Origin: Desulfamplus sp964425195
GTDB lineage: Bacteria; Desulfobacterota; Desulfobacteria; Desulfobacterales; Desulfobacteraceae
Length of the DNA: 64,000 bases
NCBI GenBank assembly: GCA_964425195.1
Contig: CAYRLG010000002.1
Location: 124,001-188,000, forward strand
Direction: 5' to 3'
Shown: positions 7,350 through 15,701 of the stretch, one piece after another
Layout: every line of letters starts with the position of its first letter
Numbering within the stretch: position 1 is the stretch's first letter
Program-made: the position numbers and the translations under genes
Notes under the pieces: generated by a model
What the model was told of the DNA's origin: nothing
Databases searched by the model: none
The model's input: the letters and a program-made list of their open reading frames with translations, nothing else

Positions 7350-9260
7350 TCAGTTGATATAAGGGATATATCCCATTTGGGACAAGATATAGAGGAATGG
7401 AACTTCAACCCACAGAGGTCGTATATCACCTGGATGTACACCTCTATCATCTGGTTGGTGTCCAATTGCACTTACCGGAAGATAGATAACATTATCTGCA
7501 AAGGACTCTACAGTGTTTACAAATTCTGGGGTTAATCTACAAAACAGCTCTCTGATAGATGCAGACACCTGTCTTATTTGAGAGATATCTACAACCCCTA
7601 CTTGACTATTTAAACTGCTTGTTTGTCTCACCTCTGTTTGAGTTGGTTTAATAAATCTATATGGAAGTTTACTTAAATCGATCCCATTTTGATTGAAATA
7701 GTCCATTAAAAGATCAGACTTTGATACTCCAATTACAATGGGTTTATGAAATTTATCTTTAACATTAAGTCCTGTGTACTTTCTAATACGGTCAATTGTT
7801 TCTATGAGTATCTTTTGCTGTTGATAGACTGTTTGAATAAGTTTTGTTTGTAAGGATAAGTTGATTATATTGGTAAATCTCGGGTCTGCTGTAGGATCAA
7901 ATAAAAATAGCAAGCCATTAGCACGCAATATATGAAGAGAGCCTGGTCTTTGTATTATATCTTGACCAGTCTGGAAATGTTCTCCTGCATTATCATAAAA
8001 GGCAATACTGTTTTGAATCTGCCCAGAACGGTGGTAGCGTTTATTTGATATAAGTGAAAATATAGCGGGCAGAGGAAGAAACATGCTTACTGCGTTGATC
8101 TTCACCTCTTTTGCAGTATGGGCAGACTCAATTTGCGTCTTTTCAATAGCACTGTAGTTTACACCACGGGAAGGAAGAAAGAGTTTCTCCTCATAACTGT
8201 TGATCCACTGATTTGTCATGTTATCAATATCTTCAAAGTTAAGCCCAAAATATTCTGGTAGTACAGCTCTAAGCCTCCATGTTGATGTTGCAAGATAGTA
8301 AGACTTTCCTGCCCCGGGAGTTCCGATAATAGAGAAAAAAAGAGGAGGCGAGTCCAAAAATGGGGTAGGAATTCTTAGATGACATCGTGGACATGCCATA
8401 TCAGAACATAGTTCTCCTCTGCTATCTAACGCTCGGCGAAGAGGTTTTATATATCTTGGTAAAAATCTCTGCTGTTCATCATATCCAAGAACAGGGTCAC
8501 CCATAAGAGATGGATGGCGAGCAATATAAAGAAGCTCTTCAAATTTAAAACTATGCCAGCAATATGGACATAGATGTTTGTCTGAATCAGATACTTCTGA
8601 TATATCTGAAAGATGGTTTTTTTCAGCAAATAGCTCGGGAATTTCAAAGGCTTTGATACGATTTTTAACTCCTGAGTTCCATGCATCGTCTAAGGGGGAT
8701 ATGTCTCCATTTCTAACTGCCTTTAGCATTTCTGAAAGTTTTATAGGACCAACTTCCACTCCGTCATGGAGATAGAACCACTCAATATCTTTATCTTTGA
8801 GAGCGTGTCTCTTTTTTTCTGAAATCTTCTCTACAATGGGGCTATATGTCAATCTAAGATTCACATCTCCGGCTTTAAGTGTAAAACTTTTTCCCTTCTG
8901 AGCTTCAAGTCTCTTTTTGACGTTAATTGGTTCACCATCAAGCAGAGTTCTAATTCTTGTATCGAACTCTCTATCTGCTTTATTATCATTTATCTTCTTG
9001 CCTATCTCTCTATCTTCGTTACCTCTTTCAAGATCGTATATCTCAAGGTATTTACCACCCTTAATAAGAACAAATTGAATATGCGATTGGGCAAGTGAGG
9101 AGTCTTTTATAACAACGTCACACTGCATGGAACATCCTAAAACAACAGGAGATGTATTTATGATGTAAGACTCCATACCGTACTTCTCAGGAATGGTTAT
9201 CTGCCATGCACTTTTTGTTTGCTCTGCTCTTTTAAATAGCGTGTTTTTTTTAAACAGCAT
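7350..9260 (-). CDS. FHA-like/GYF/zinc-ribbon P-loop GTPase (DO-GTPase2-like)
   Basis: The protein has 636 residues and at least four modules. Residues ~36-125 resemble an FHA domain (GCSMQCDVVIKDSSLAQSHI followed by beta-rich text), which would bind phosphothreonine peptides. Residues ~157-193 match a GYF_2 domain (WFYLHDGVEVGP ... DDAW). A zinc ribbon is formed by C231-x2-C234 and a CPRC pair near 290. A P-loop domain follows with G1 GTPGAGKS at 313-320, a G3-like DNAGE at 423-427 and a G4-like SKSD at 513-516. SKSD in place of NKxD and DNAGE fit the divergent GTPases predicted to work with GAP1 proteins. It is the first gene of the operon, preceded by AAGGA 9-10 bases before the ATG. It is probably the cytoplasmic sensor/switch of the downstream membrane machine. 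GTP rather than ATP use is inferred. Confidence 0.82.
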   Translation of the reverse strand: MLFKKNTLFKRAEQTKSAWQITIPEKYGMESYIINTSPVVLGCSMQCDVVIKDSSLAQSHIQFVLIKGGKYLEIYDLERGNEDREIGKKINDNKADREFDTRIRTLLDGEPINVKKRLEAQKGKSFTLKAGDVNLRLTYSPIVEKISEKKRHALKDKDIEWFYLHDGVEVGPIKLSEMLKAVRNGDISPLDDAWNSGVKNRIKAFEIPELFAEKNHLSDISEVSDSDKHLCPYCWHSFKFEELLYIARHPSLMGDPVLGYDEQQRFLPRYIKPLRRALDSRGELCSDMACPRCHLRIPTPFLDSPPLFFSIIGTPGAGKSYYLATSTWRLRAVLPEYFGLNFEDIDNMTNQWINSYEEKLFLPSRGVNYSAIEKTQIESAHTAKEVKINAVSMFLPLPAIFSLISNKRYHRSGQIQNSIAFYDNAGEHFQTGQDIIQRPGSLHILRANGLLFLFDPTADPRFTNIINLSLQTKLIQTVYQQQKILIETIDRIRKYTGLNVKDKFHKPIVIGVSKSDLLMDYFNQNGIDLSKLPYRFIKPTQTEVRQTSSLNSQVGVVDISQIRQVSASIRELFCRLTPEFVNTVESFADNVIYLPVSAIGHQPDDRGVHPGDIRPLWVEVPFLYILSQMGYIPYIN

Positions 9261-9556
9261 GGGATTGTTCCTTTTTTGAGCTTGGTCTATTTTAAGTTTA
9301 TTTAAACTATTTTCTTAAAATCTCTTGAGGCTATGAAATGACCTATTACCTGAGACCTATTATCCGGCAATTTACAAAAAATTATCATATAGAGAGTGTA
9401 TTGTAAAGAATGTTGTCTTTTTTTATTTGTTTCTCCACTGTGCTATTAAATCCAATATCTCCAGCTTAGACTATTCAAAATTTGACTTTTACTACTCTGA
9501 TAGATTATACAATGAACAGAAACAAAAATTGATAAATCATACAGGAGTAGCAGGCA
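9261..9556. promoter_or_regulatory. Divergent intergenic region with direct and inverted repeats
   Basis: This 296 bp region separates the minus-strand GTPase operon from the plus-strand gene at 9557. It contains a 9 bp direct repeat (gacctatta at 9340-9348 and 9354-9362, 14 bp apart) and a small palindrome agttta-tt-taaact at 9295-9308. On the minus strand a TTTACA-like -35 (complement of the bases near 9402-9407) precedes AT-rich -10 candidates, but none is a strong match. A short open frame at 9427-9621 has no ribosome site and overlaps the next gene, so I do not call it. The repeats could be operator half-sites for the GTPase operon. Confidence 0.35.
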
Positions 9557-10237
9557 ATGAACATAGAGCAAGTAGATATAATGCCAATCACAAGCAAGAC
9601 AATTTATACTGGAGAGTATGATGTTAATAGCAATATTTTTATTACCCTAAAAAGGGCTTTGCAAAAATTTCAGTCAAATAGGCTAAATGAGACATATAAA
9701 GATATAAAAAACGATCCAGAATATGAACTTATGGGTGATTTTTTCTTTAACCGTCTTTATGCCCCCGAAGATTTTAGCTTTCGAGATCAGGGGATAAAGA
9801 GACTCCACTCTGCATTGGATGGCAAAGTATATGCTGGAATGGTCTCTGCAGTCACAAGAGTAATTGAACTTCATGAACTCAGTGATGAGCTTGACAATAA
9901 GATGGTTCACAAAATGATCGATGCTGATATTGAAACTGATATTACAATGGAGCAATATAAGCAGATTTATAGAAGCCTTGATAACTATGACCAGCGGATA
10001 TATCAGATAAATCTGAGCATAGAAGTTACAAGGACATTCCACAGATTGAGCCAGAAGTGGATTGTTGCTATATCTCTTAATACTGTAAAGAATGCTGCAT
10101 ATATTTTCAAAATAAAACCTGTGGTCGATTTTATCTATCAGGGATATACAGCTTTCAAGCAGATCAAAAATATTGACTACTTTGTTGATACCATCCATGA
10201 GCGTGAAGTTGCATGGCACAATGAAATATGGGAATAG
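9557..10237 (+). CDS. Hypothetical protein, possibly FFLEE-motif (DUF8198-like) family
   Basis: The protein has 226 residues, is soluble, mostly helical and has no signal peptide. An AGGAG lies nine bases before the ATG. The stretch GDFFFNRLYAPEDFSFRD near residues 55-72 recalls a conserved-hypothetical family named for an FFLEE motif, which I remember only loosely and could not search. No catalytic motif is recognisable. The gene ends 112 bp before a patatin phospholipase gene and an SCP2-fused dehydrogenase gene, so a role in lipid metabolism is possible but rests on context alone. It is divergent from the GTPase operon and probably not part of it. Confidence 0.55.
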   Translation: MNIEQVDIMPITSKTIYTGEYDVNSNIFITLKRALQKFQSNRLNETYKDIKNDPEYELMGDFFFNRLYAPEDFSFRDQGIKRLHSALDGKVYAGMVSAVTRVIELHELSDELDNKMVHKMIDADIETDITMEQYKQIYRSLDNYDQRIYQINLSIEVTRTFHRLSQKWIVAISLNTVKNAAYIFKIKPVVDFIYQGYTAFKQIKNIDYFVDTIHEREVAWHNEIWE

Positions 10238-10349
10238 TGCTTCACAGCACAGATAAAAGTCTATATATACTTTAATTGGCTATAATTTGAGTTAATACAG
10301 ATAACTATATCACAATAGATATTTAAAAGAGGTTATGTAAATTCATGAT

Positions 10350-11291
10350 ATGAAAAGGGCACTAATTTTATCAGGTGGAGGCTCAAGAGGCTCATTTCAA
10401 GTTGGAGTGTGGAGATATCTTAAAGAAAACAACTGGTTGCCTGACATAATTTGCGGCAGTTCAATTGGTGCCATAAATGCAGTAGCAATAGGTTCTGGGT
10501 TAACAGTTGAACAGATTACCAATATCTGGACAAAATCAGTATATCGAAGCGATAAAATATACAGATTACAGCTTTTTGATTTTATCGCTAATGCTCTCTT
10601 TAGAAGGCGTTGGAAGGCTCTTATGGATACAAAGCCTCTTAGAGATACTCTTAAGTCAACCATTAATTTCAAAAAATTGAAACAAAGCAGAACTGAAATA
10701 ATAATATCTGCTGTAAATCTTCACACTGCTACTCCTGAATTTTTTACTCAGAATGAAATCACTATTGACCATGTTATGGCATCAAGTGCAATGCCAATTA
10801 TCTTTTCTCCTCACAAAATTGATGGAATTCCATATTGGGATGGTGGAATTATGGCAAATATACCTCTTCTGCCTGCTTTAGCACGGGGAGCAGAGGAGAT
10901 TATTGTGGTACTTCTCTCTCCTGTTGGGCATCTTCCAAAGCTGCCTGAACCAGAAAGCATTATGGATGCTGGCGAACAGATGCTTGAGCAATTTCTTATA
11001 TCTTCATATCATAGTACATTAATGGCACAACTTCTAAATAATAAGAGTTTGGCAGCAGAACTTCTTTGTGGTTCTCCCTTCTTAAGAAAGAAAAATGAGT
11101 GGAAATTATCAGATAATCTGATAGATAGAACTTTAGATTCTCAAAAGCAGAAGAGACCTCGAATTATAACCATTGCACCATCAAAAATGCTTGGTATCCC
11201 CTCTTTGTTGAACTTTACTCTTAAACAGGCAGAAACACTTATGATTGATGGATATAACAGTGCACGTAATCAACTGAAAGAAATTTTATAA
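10350..11291 (+). CDS. Patatin-like phospholipase (RssA type)
   Basis: The protein has 313 residues. The patatin signature is complete: the oxyanion loop GGGSRG at residues 9-14, the nucleophile elbow G36-S-S38-I-G40 and the catalytic DGG near residue 164, giving the Ser38/Asp164 dyad of this lipid acyl hydrolase family. There is no signal peptide, so it should act in the cytoplasm or at the inner membrane face. A long C-terminal part (about 220-313) follows the catalytic core. An ATG five bases earlier runs into a stop, so the ATG at 10350 is the start; its ribosome site is weak. The dehydrogenase gene begins 15 bp downstream and is probably cotranscribed. The substrate is unknown. Confidence 0.9.
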   Translation: MKRALILSGGGSRGSFQVGVWRYLKENNWLPDIICGSSIGAINAVAIGSGLTVEQITNIWTKSVYRSDKIYRLQLFDFIANALFRRRWKALMDTKPLRDTLKSTINFKKLKQSRTEIIISAVNLHTATPEFFTQNEITIDHVMASSAMPIIFSPHKIDGIPYWDGGIMANIPLLPALARGAEEIIVVLLSPVGHLPKLPEPESIMDAGEQMLEQFLISSYHSTLMAQLLNNKSLAAELLCGSPFLRKKNEWKLSDNLIDRTLDSQKQKRPRIITIAPSKMLGIPSLLNFTLKQAETLMIDGYNSARNQLKEIL

Positions 11292-11306
11292 ATAAGGAGA
11301 AACTCA

Positions 11307-13151
11307 ATGCTTCCTGAATATTTTGAATTTTCACTTCCCACAAAATTAGTTTATGGTGTTGGTATTATTGGAAATATTGAAAAAGCAGTTGCTCGTTTTG
11401 GCGAGAAAAGAGCATTGCTTGTGACAGATGCAATATTGGCAGGAGCAGGTCTTGTTGAAAGGGTGAAAAAAGGATTTGAAAACACTGATATTGATATTGT
11501 ATCTGTGTTTGATAATGTTCCTCCAAATTCAACTCTTAAAACTGTTCAAGATTGTGCATCTCAAGGGGTAATAGATAACTGTAATATGGTCATTGCGGTT
11601 GGAGGAGGAAGTGTTATTGATACTGCAAAGGTTGCAAATCTTGTTATGAAAAAAGGTGGTAAAGTTCAAGATCACATGGGGGCTTACCTTCTTGATAGCA
11701 ACGAGAGCTTGTTCCCTTCAATTATTATTCCTACAACTGCTGGCACAGGCTCAGAAGTCACTAAGGTGGCTGTAATTGCTGATCCTGATAACGATGTAAA
11801 ACTTCCCTTTGCAGAGGAGCAGTTTCTACCTCAACTTGCTATTCTTGATCCTGAATTGACGCTCTCTCTTCCCGGAAAACTTACAGCTTCAACTGGCATG
11901 GATGCTTTAGTTCATGCAATTGAGGCTTATGTTGATAAGGAGTGGTCTCCTGCTTCTGACGCACTTGCTTTACATGCAATAAAACTTATTTCGGAGAATA
12001 TTCTGATTGCATGTGCAAAACCTGATAACATTGAGGCAAGAGGTGCAATGCTTATTGGAAGTTTTCTTGCTGGTGTTGCATTTTCTCACTCAATGGTTGG
12101 TATGGTTCATGGTATTTCTCACGCACTTGGTGGGGTCTATCATATTCCCCATGGTCTTGCCAACGCACTTATTTTGCCCGAGGTTATGGAGTACAACCTT
12201 GATGCACGGATGGATAGATTTGCCGATATCGCAATTACTATGGGGATATCATTTCCTGAGATAGTAACAGACAGTAGAAGCTTAATCAAAACTGGAAAAC
12301 TCGATCTTTTATCTAAAATTGTTAAAAAAACTGAACTGAAATCACTTCAAAAAGTTGTTGAAGATGGCTCCAGTGCTGTTAAAGAGTTTGCAATTAAAAA
12401 ACTTGATAGCCTTGGATTTGTTGATCAATGGGTTAGGAAAAAGGCAGCTTATGCAGGAATTGAAAAGATCAGAACACTAAATCGTCAGTTAGCATTTTTG
12501 ACAGGTATTCCACTTAACTTAAAAGATGCTGGTATTAACGATGAGTTATCAAAATTGGAACAAGTTGCAGATACTGCAATGGAAGATGGTTCAATGCTTT
12601 ATAATCCAGTTGAACCTAAGAGAGAAGATGTTATTAAGATAGTGAAAGCAGTCTATTATCGAAAAGATGCACCATTGAAAGTTTCTGATGACGATCTCAA
12701 ATCAGCAGCACAGAGATCAACGGGTGACAAAGCAATGAAAGCGGTGTTTCAAGATAGTTCGCAGCTTTACGATGTTTTGATAGGCTTTTACGAATTGTTA
12801 AAAAATGATCCAGAGCTTGGACCAGCACTTTCAAAAACAGGGTTATGTGTGCAATTTATATATAATAATCCATCTGGAATCATTACAATTGATGCTACTG
12901 GAGATAATTTAAAGATTATTGCCGGAGATTTCAGCGGAACACCAGAAGTTACCATGACTATGGATGCTGATTTTGCACATAAATTCTGGCATGGCAAAGC
13001 TAATCTTGTGAGTGCTTTGACTCGCAGATTGGTAGTAGCAAAGGGGAATGTTCCTAAAACTCTTAAACTTCTGCCAGTCTTAAAACCTGCTTACAAACTC
13101 TATCCTCAATATCTTAAAGATAGAGGACTTTTGGATATGGTTATAGCTTAA
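11307..13151 (+). CDS. Iron-containing alcohol dehydrogenase fused to SCP2 domain
   Basis: The protein has 614 residues, against about 385 for ordinary iron alcohol dehydrogenases. The N-terminal domain has the nucleotide-binding GGGSVIDTAK and the metal-ligand motifs DALVHAIEAY and HGISHALGGVYHIPHG. Near residues 320-390 a helical insertion interrupts the usual C-terminal helical domain, which resumes at GIEKIRTLNRQ. From about residue 485 to the end is an SCP2 sterol/lipid-carrier-like domain (ELGPALSKTGLCVQF ... DFAHKFWHGKANL). The inferred role is oxidation or reduction of a long-chain alcohol or aldehyde delivered by the lipid domain. An AAGGAG precedes the ATG and the patatin gene ends 15 bp upstream. 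Substrate and cofactor are not visible from sequence. Confidence 0.88.
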   Translation: MLPEYFEFSLPTKLVYGVGIIGNIEKAVARFGEKRALLVTDAILAGAGLVERVKKGFENTDIDIVSVFDNVPPNSTLKTVQDCASQGVIDNCNMVIAVGGGSVIDTAKVANLVMKKGGKVQDHMGAYLLDSNESLFPSIIIPTTAGTGSEVTKVAVIADPDNDVKLPFAEEQFLPQLAILDPELTLSLPGKLTASTGMDALVHAIEAYVDKEWSPASDALALHAIKLISENILIACAKPDNIEARGAMLIGSFLAGVAFSHSMVGMVHGISHALGGVYHIPHGLANALILPEVMEYNLDARMDRFADIAITMGISFPEIVTDSRSLIKTGKLDLLSKIVKKTELKSLQKVVEDGSSAVKEFAIKKLDSLGFVDQWVRKKAAYAGIEKIRTLNRQLAFLTGIPLNLKDAGINDELSKLEQVADTAMEDGSMLYNPVEPKREDVIKIVKAVYYRKDAPLKVSDDDLKSAAQRSTGDKAMKAVFQDSSQLYDVLIGFYELLKNDPELGPALSKTGLCVQFIYNNPSGIITIDATGDNLKIIAGDFSGTPEVTMTMDADFAHKFWHGKANLVSALTRRLVVAKGNVPKTLKLLPVLKPAYKLYPQYLKDRGLLDMVIA

Positions 13152-13238
13152 ACCTGATATGTTTATTTACTCAATTTCTTGTTATTTAAAACAACACAAG
13201 ACAGATTGCTATATTAAACACGTTGAACTGATTAACTT

Positions 13239-14066
13239 ATGATAAAATCAATTGGATTGATTGCTGGAGGTGGGCAGTTTCCACTCCTATTTGCTAAAAA
13301 AGCCTCTGAGAAGGGATACAAAGTCTGTACAGCCGCATATATCAATGAAGCATCAAGAGAACTTGAGAAATATACTGATGAAATTGAATGGCTCCATTTA
13401 GGGCAGGTTGGAAAACTTTTGAAATTTTTCAAAAAACATAATGTTAAAGAGTCGGTTATGATGGGAAGTGTAAAAAAAACAAAAATTTTTACAGACATTA
13501 AACCTGATTTCAAAGCAATTGCATTTATTGCAACAAAAGGGCATACTCACGATGACTCTATTTTAAGTGCATTTGCCGATCTTCTTGGAAAAGAGGGAGT
13601 TTCAATAATTCCTTCAACCTTTCTTCTGCCTGATCTTATCTCTCCAAAAGGGAACTGGACACGTAAAAAAACAGATAGTGCAGAACAAAAAGATATCCGT
13701 ATTGGTTGGAAGATCGCCAAAGAGATAGGAAAACTTGATATTGGTCAATGTGTAGTTGTTGCAAATGGTACTATCTTAGCTGTTGAAGGTGCAGATGGCA
13801 CAGATGAGACTATAAAACGTGGTGCATCTCTTACAGAAAAGGGTGCTGTTGTAGTTAAACTTTCTAAGCCACAACAAGATTTGCGATTTGATCTCCCCTC
13901 AGTAGGTGCAGAAACTATAAGGATCATGGCACAATATCGTGCATCTATTTTGGTTCTTGAGGCTGGCAAGAGTGTCTCGTTTGACAGGGAGAGGATGATA
14001 ACTTTGGCAGATAGGCACAAAATAGCGATCATTGCAATGGATGATGACGATTTTACATCTGAATAG
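13239..14066 (+). CDS. lpxI: UDP-2,3-diacylglucosamine pyrophosphatase LpxI
   Basis: The protein has 275 residues, the usual LpxI (DUF1009) length. It begins with IGLIAGGGQFPLLFA and contains the family stretch TKGHTHDDSIL and ANGTILAVEGADGTDETI. LpxI hydrolyses UDP-2,3-diacylglucosamine to lipid X and UMP in lipid A synthesis, the alternative to LpxH in many non-enterobacterial Gram-negatives. The next gene is lpxB, which uses the LpxI product, 45 bp downstream; this supports the assignment. The ribosome site before the ATG is weak. The protein is cytoplasmic and probably associates with the membrane surface. Confidence 0.93.
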   Translation: MIKSIGLIAGGGQFPLLFAKKASEKGYKVCTAAYINEASRELEKYTDEIEWLHLGQVGKLLKFFKKHNVKESVMMGSVKKTKIFTDIKPDFKAIAFIATKGHTHDDSILSAFADLLGKEGVSIIPSTFLLPDLISPKGNWTRKKTDSAEQKDIRIGWKIAKEIGKLDIGQCVVVANGTILAVEGADGTDETIKRGASLTEKGAVVVKLSKPQQDLRFDLPSVGAETIRIMAQYRASILVLEAGKSVSFDRERMITLADRHKIAIIAMDDDDFTSE

Positions 14067-14111
14067 TAACTAAAAAATTAAATAATATACCTTCCTAAGG
14101 TTAACTTAAGG

Positions 14112-15428
14112 ATGAAGAGATATAAACATATTATAATAATTGCAGGAGAACCTTCTGGCGATCTGCATGGTGCAAGTTTAATTAAGGAGTTAAAAAAACA
14201 AGATTCCTCCTTGATTATTACAGGTATTGGTGGCGATTTGATGAGAGCGGAAGGTATGAAGCTCTTTTTTCATATAAAAGAGCTTTCTGCAATGGGTGTA
14301 ACTGAAGTTTTAATGCAGATTAAAAATATTAAAAAGGCTTTTGAGCTGTTCCTTGAAAAAATAAGCTATAGAAAATCAGATTATAGAAAAACAGCTCAAT
14401 TTATTGAGCTGACGAAAAATTATCAAAAAGATTTTTATAGTGAGCACAATTCAAAACCTGATCTTGTTATATTAATTGATTATCCAGGCTTTAATCTTAA
14501 AGCCGCTGCTTATGCAAAAAAGATAAACATTCCAGTTCTTTACTATATCACTCCAAAAGTGTGGGCATGGAACAGCTCGAGGCTTAAAAAGATAAAAAAA
14601 TATGTTGACCATGCAGCAATCATCTTTCCATTTGAAGAGGCTATATTTAAAAAAGAAAAAATACCAGCAACTTATGTGGGAAACCCTCTTTTAGATTATT
14701 ACAGCCAATTTAAGTCCGAATCATCTCAATATCCTCCAAAAAATTTTTCTTTTATCGACTCTCCAACTATTATTGGGCTTTTACCTGGCTCAAGAGAGTC
14801 TGAAATATCAAAACTTCTTGCAATAATGCTTAAATCCGCCTTAATTATAAATCAAAGCATAAAACATAACAAAACTGATAATTCTATCTCTTACGATAGA
14901 GATGTTCCAGTAATCTGTGAAAAAAAAAGAGGTTTTAGATTTCTTGTCTCTGTTGCCTCATCGGTGGATATAGATAAATTTAATAAGATATTAGAACCAT
15001 ACAATAAGGAGAATATGTTTGAGGTTGTTCAGGGTAGTCTAACAGAGATTTTCAAGAGTTGTCATATACTGGTTGCTGCATCTGGAACTGTTACACTGGA
15101 AGCAGCTATCTGTGGTATTCCAATGGTAATTATTTATAAAACCTCTCCTTTGACATATTCTCTTGCAAAAAAGATTGTCAAAATCCCCTATATTGGTCTG
15201 CCCAATATTGTTGCTAAATATCTTATTGTTCCAGAGCTTCTTCAATATGATGCAACACCTGAAAAAATAGCTAATGAAGTTTTATCTATGCTTAATCCTA
15301 AAAGATATTCTTATATAAAAAAACAGCTTTTTATGATCCCAAAATATTTAGGTGGAGCTGGTGCATCTGAAAGAACGGCAAAACTTGCAATTAGGATGCT
15401 AAACAGAAATATGGCTGTAAAACAGTAG
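14112..15428 (+). CDS. lpxB: Lipid-A-disaccharide synthase LpxB
   Basis: The protein has 438 residues and begins with GEPSGDLHGASLI, the hallmark of this GT19 glycosyltransferase. Conserved YYITPKVWAWNSSR, LPGSRESEI and ASGTVTLEAA also appear. LpxB condenses lipid X with UDP-diacylglucosamine to make the lipid A disaccharide. It is about 50-60 residues longer than usual; the extra length lies in hydrophilic stretches near residues 85-115 (bases ~14366-14455) and 250-275 (bases ~14860-14940). It directly follows lpxI. A 7 bp inverted repeat (15427-15433 with 15445-15451) overlaps the stop codon but lacks a T-run, so it is not called a terminator. Confidence 0.93.
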   Translation: MKRYKHIIIIAGEPSGDLHGASLIKELKKQDSSLIITGIGGDLMRAEGMKLFFHIKELSAMGVTEVLMQIKNIKKAFELFLEKISYRKSDYRKTAQFIELTKNYQKDFYSEHNSKPDLVILIDYPGFNLKAAAYAKKINIPVLYYITPKVWAWNSSRLKKIKKYVDHAAIIFPFEEAIFKKEKIPATYVGNPLLDYYSQFKSESSQYPPKNFSFIDSPTIIGLLPGSRESEISKLLAIMLKSALIINQSIKHNKTDNSISYDRDVPVICEKKRGFRFLVSVASSVDIDKFNKILEPYNKENMFEVVQGSLTEIFKSCHILVAASGTVTLEAAICGIPMVIIYKTSPLTYSLAKKIVKIPYIGLPNIVAKYLIVPELLQYDATPEKIANEVLSMLNPKRYSYIKKQLFMIPKYLGGAGASERTAKLAIRMLNRNMAVKQ

Positions 15429-15505
15429 TGACATACTGAATCTCTGTCACTTAAATTCAATAAAAGCGATATCCCTTTAGGATGATTTAGAGTTAAATTT
15501 TTCCT

Positions 15506-15533
15506 TTGACATTGCTAACATATCTGTTTTAAT
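15506..15533 (+). promoter_or_regulatory. Candidate sigma-70 promoter for aapJ
   Basis: TTGACA at 15506-15511 is a perfect -35 element. Sixteen bases later lies TTTAAT (15528-15533, five of six matches to the -10 consensus), preceded by TG at 15525-15526 as in an extended -10. Transcription would start near 15540, leaving a leader of about 160 bases before aapJ. The rest of the 273 bp gap from 15429 to 15701 shows no other clear element. Confidence 0.55.
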
Positions 15534-15701
15534 AATTTTTTAATGTTGTTTTACTCACTGATTACGATTCATTTTATGAGTTAATTCAGAATCTGTTCTA
15601 TTATTTGCTGTTAAATAAGTTCTTGAGTAGGTTCTAAATTTCATACTAATGAATCACTATCTTTTTTTAACCGTTTTATCTGAATAAGGAGAGTTGAAAA
15701 A

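Noticed and set aside
7313..7471. N-terminal extension of the GAP1-like protein to 7471
   Set aside because: It overlaps the GTPase gene by 122 bp, has no ribosome site and precedes the conserved domain start; the ATG at 7312 has GGAG at proper distance.
1..9260. Identification of the left operon as a Zorya defence system
   Set aside because: The ExbB/ExbD-like proteins are suggestive, but no ZorC/ZorD/ZorE-type helicase or nuclease is present and the GTPase/GAP1 pair is not part of Zorya.
9427..9621. 64-codon open frame upstream of the gene at 9557
   Set aside because: No ribosome site, low-complexity composition and overlap with a better-supported gene in another frame.
9683..10219. 178-codon open frame on the minus strand
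   Set aside because: It lies fully inside the plus-strand gene at 9557-10237, and its product is an Ile/Ser/Cys-rich antisense translation with no ribosome site.
15427..15451. Terminator at the lpxB stop codon
   Set aside because: The 7 bp stem overlaps the stop and has no T-run after it.
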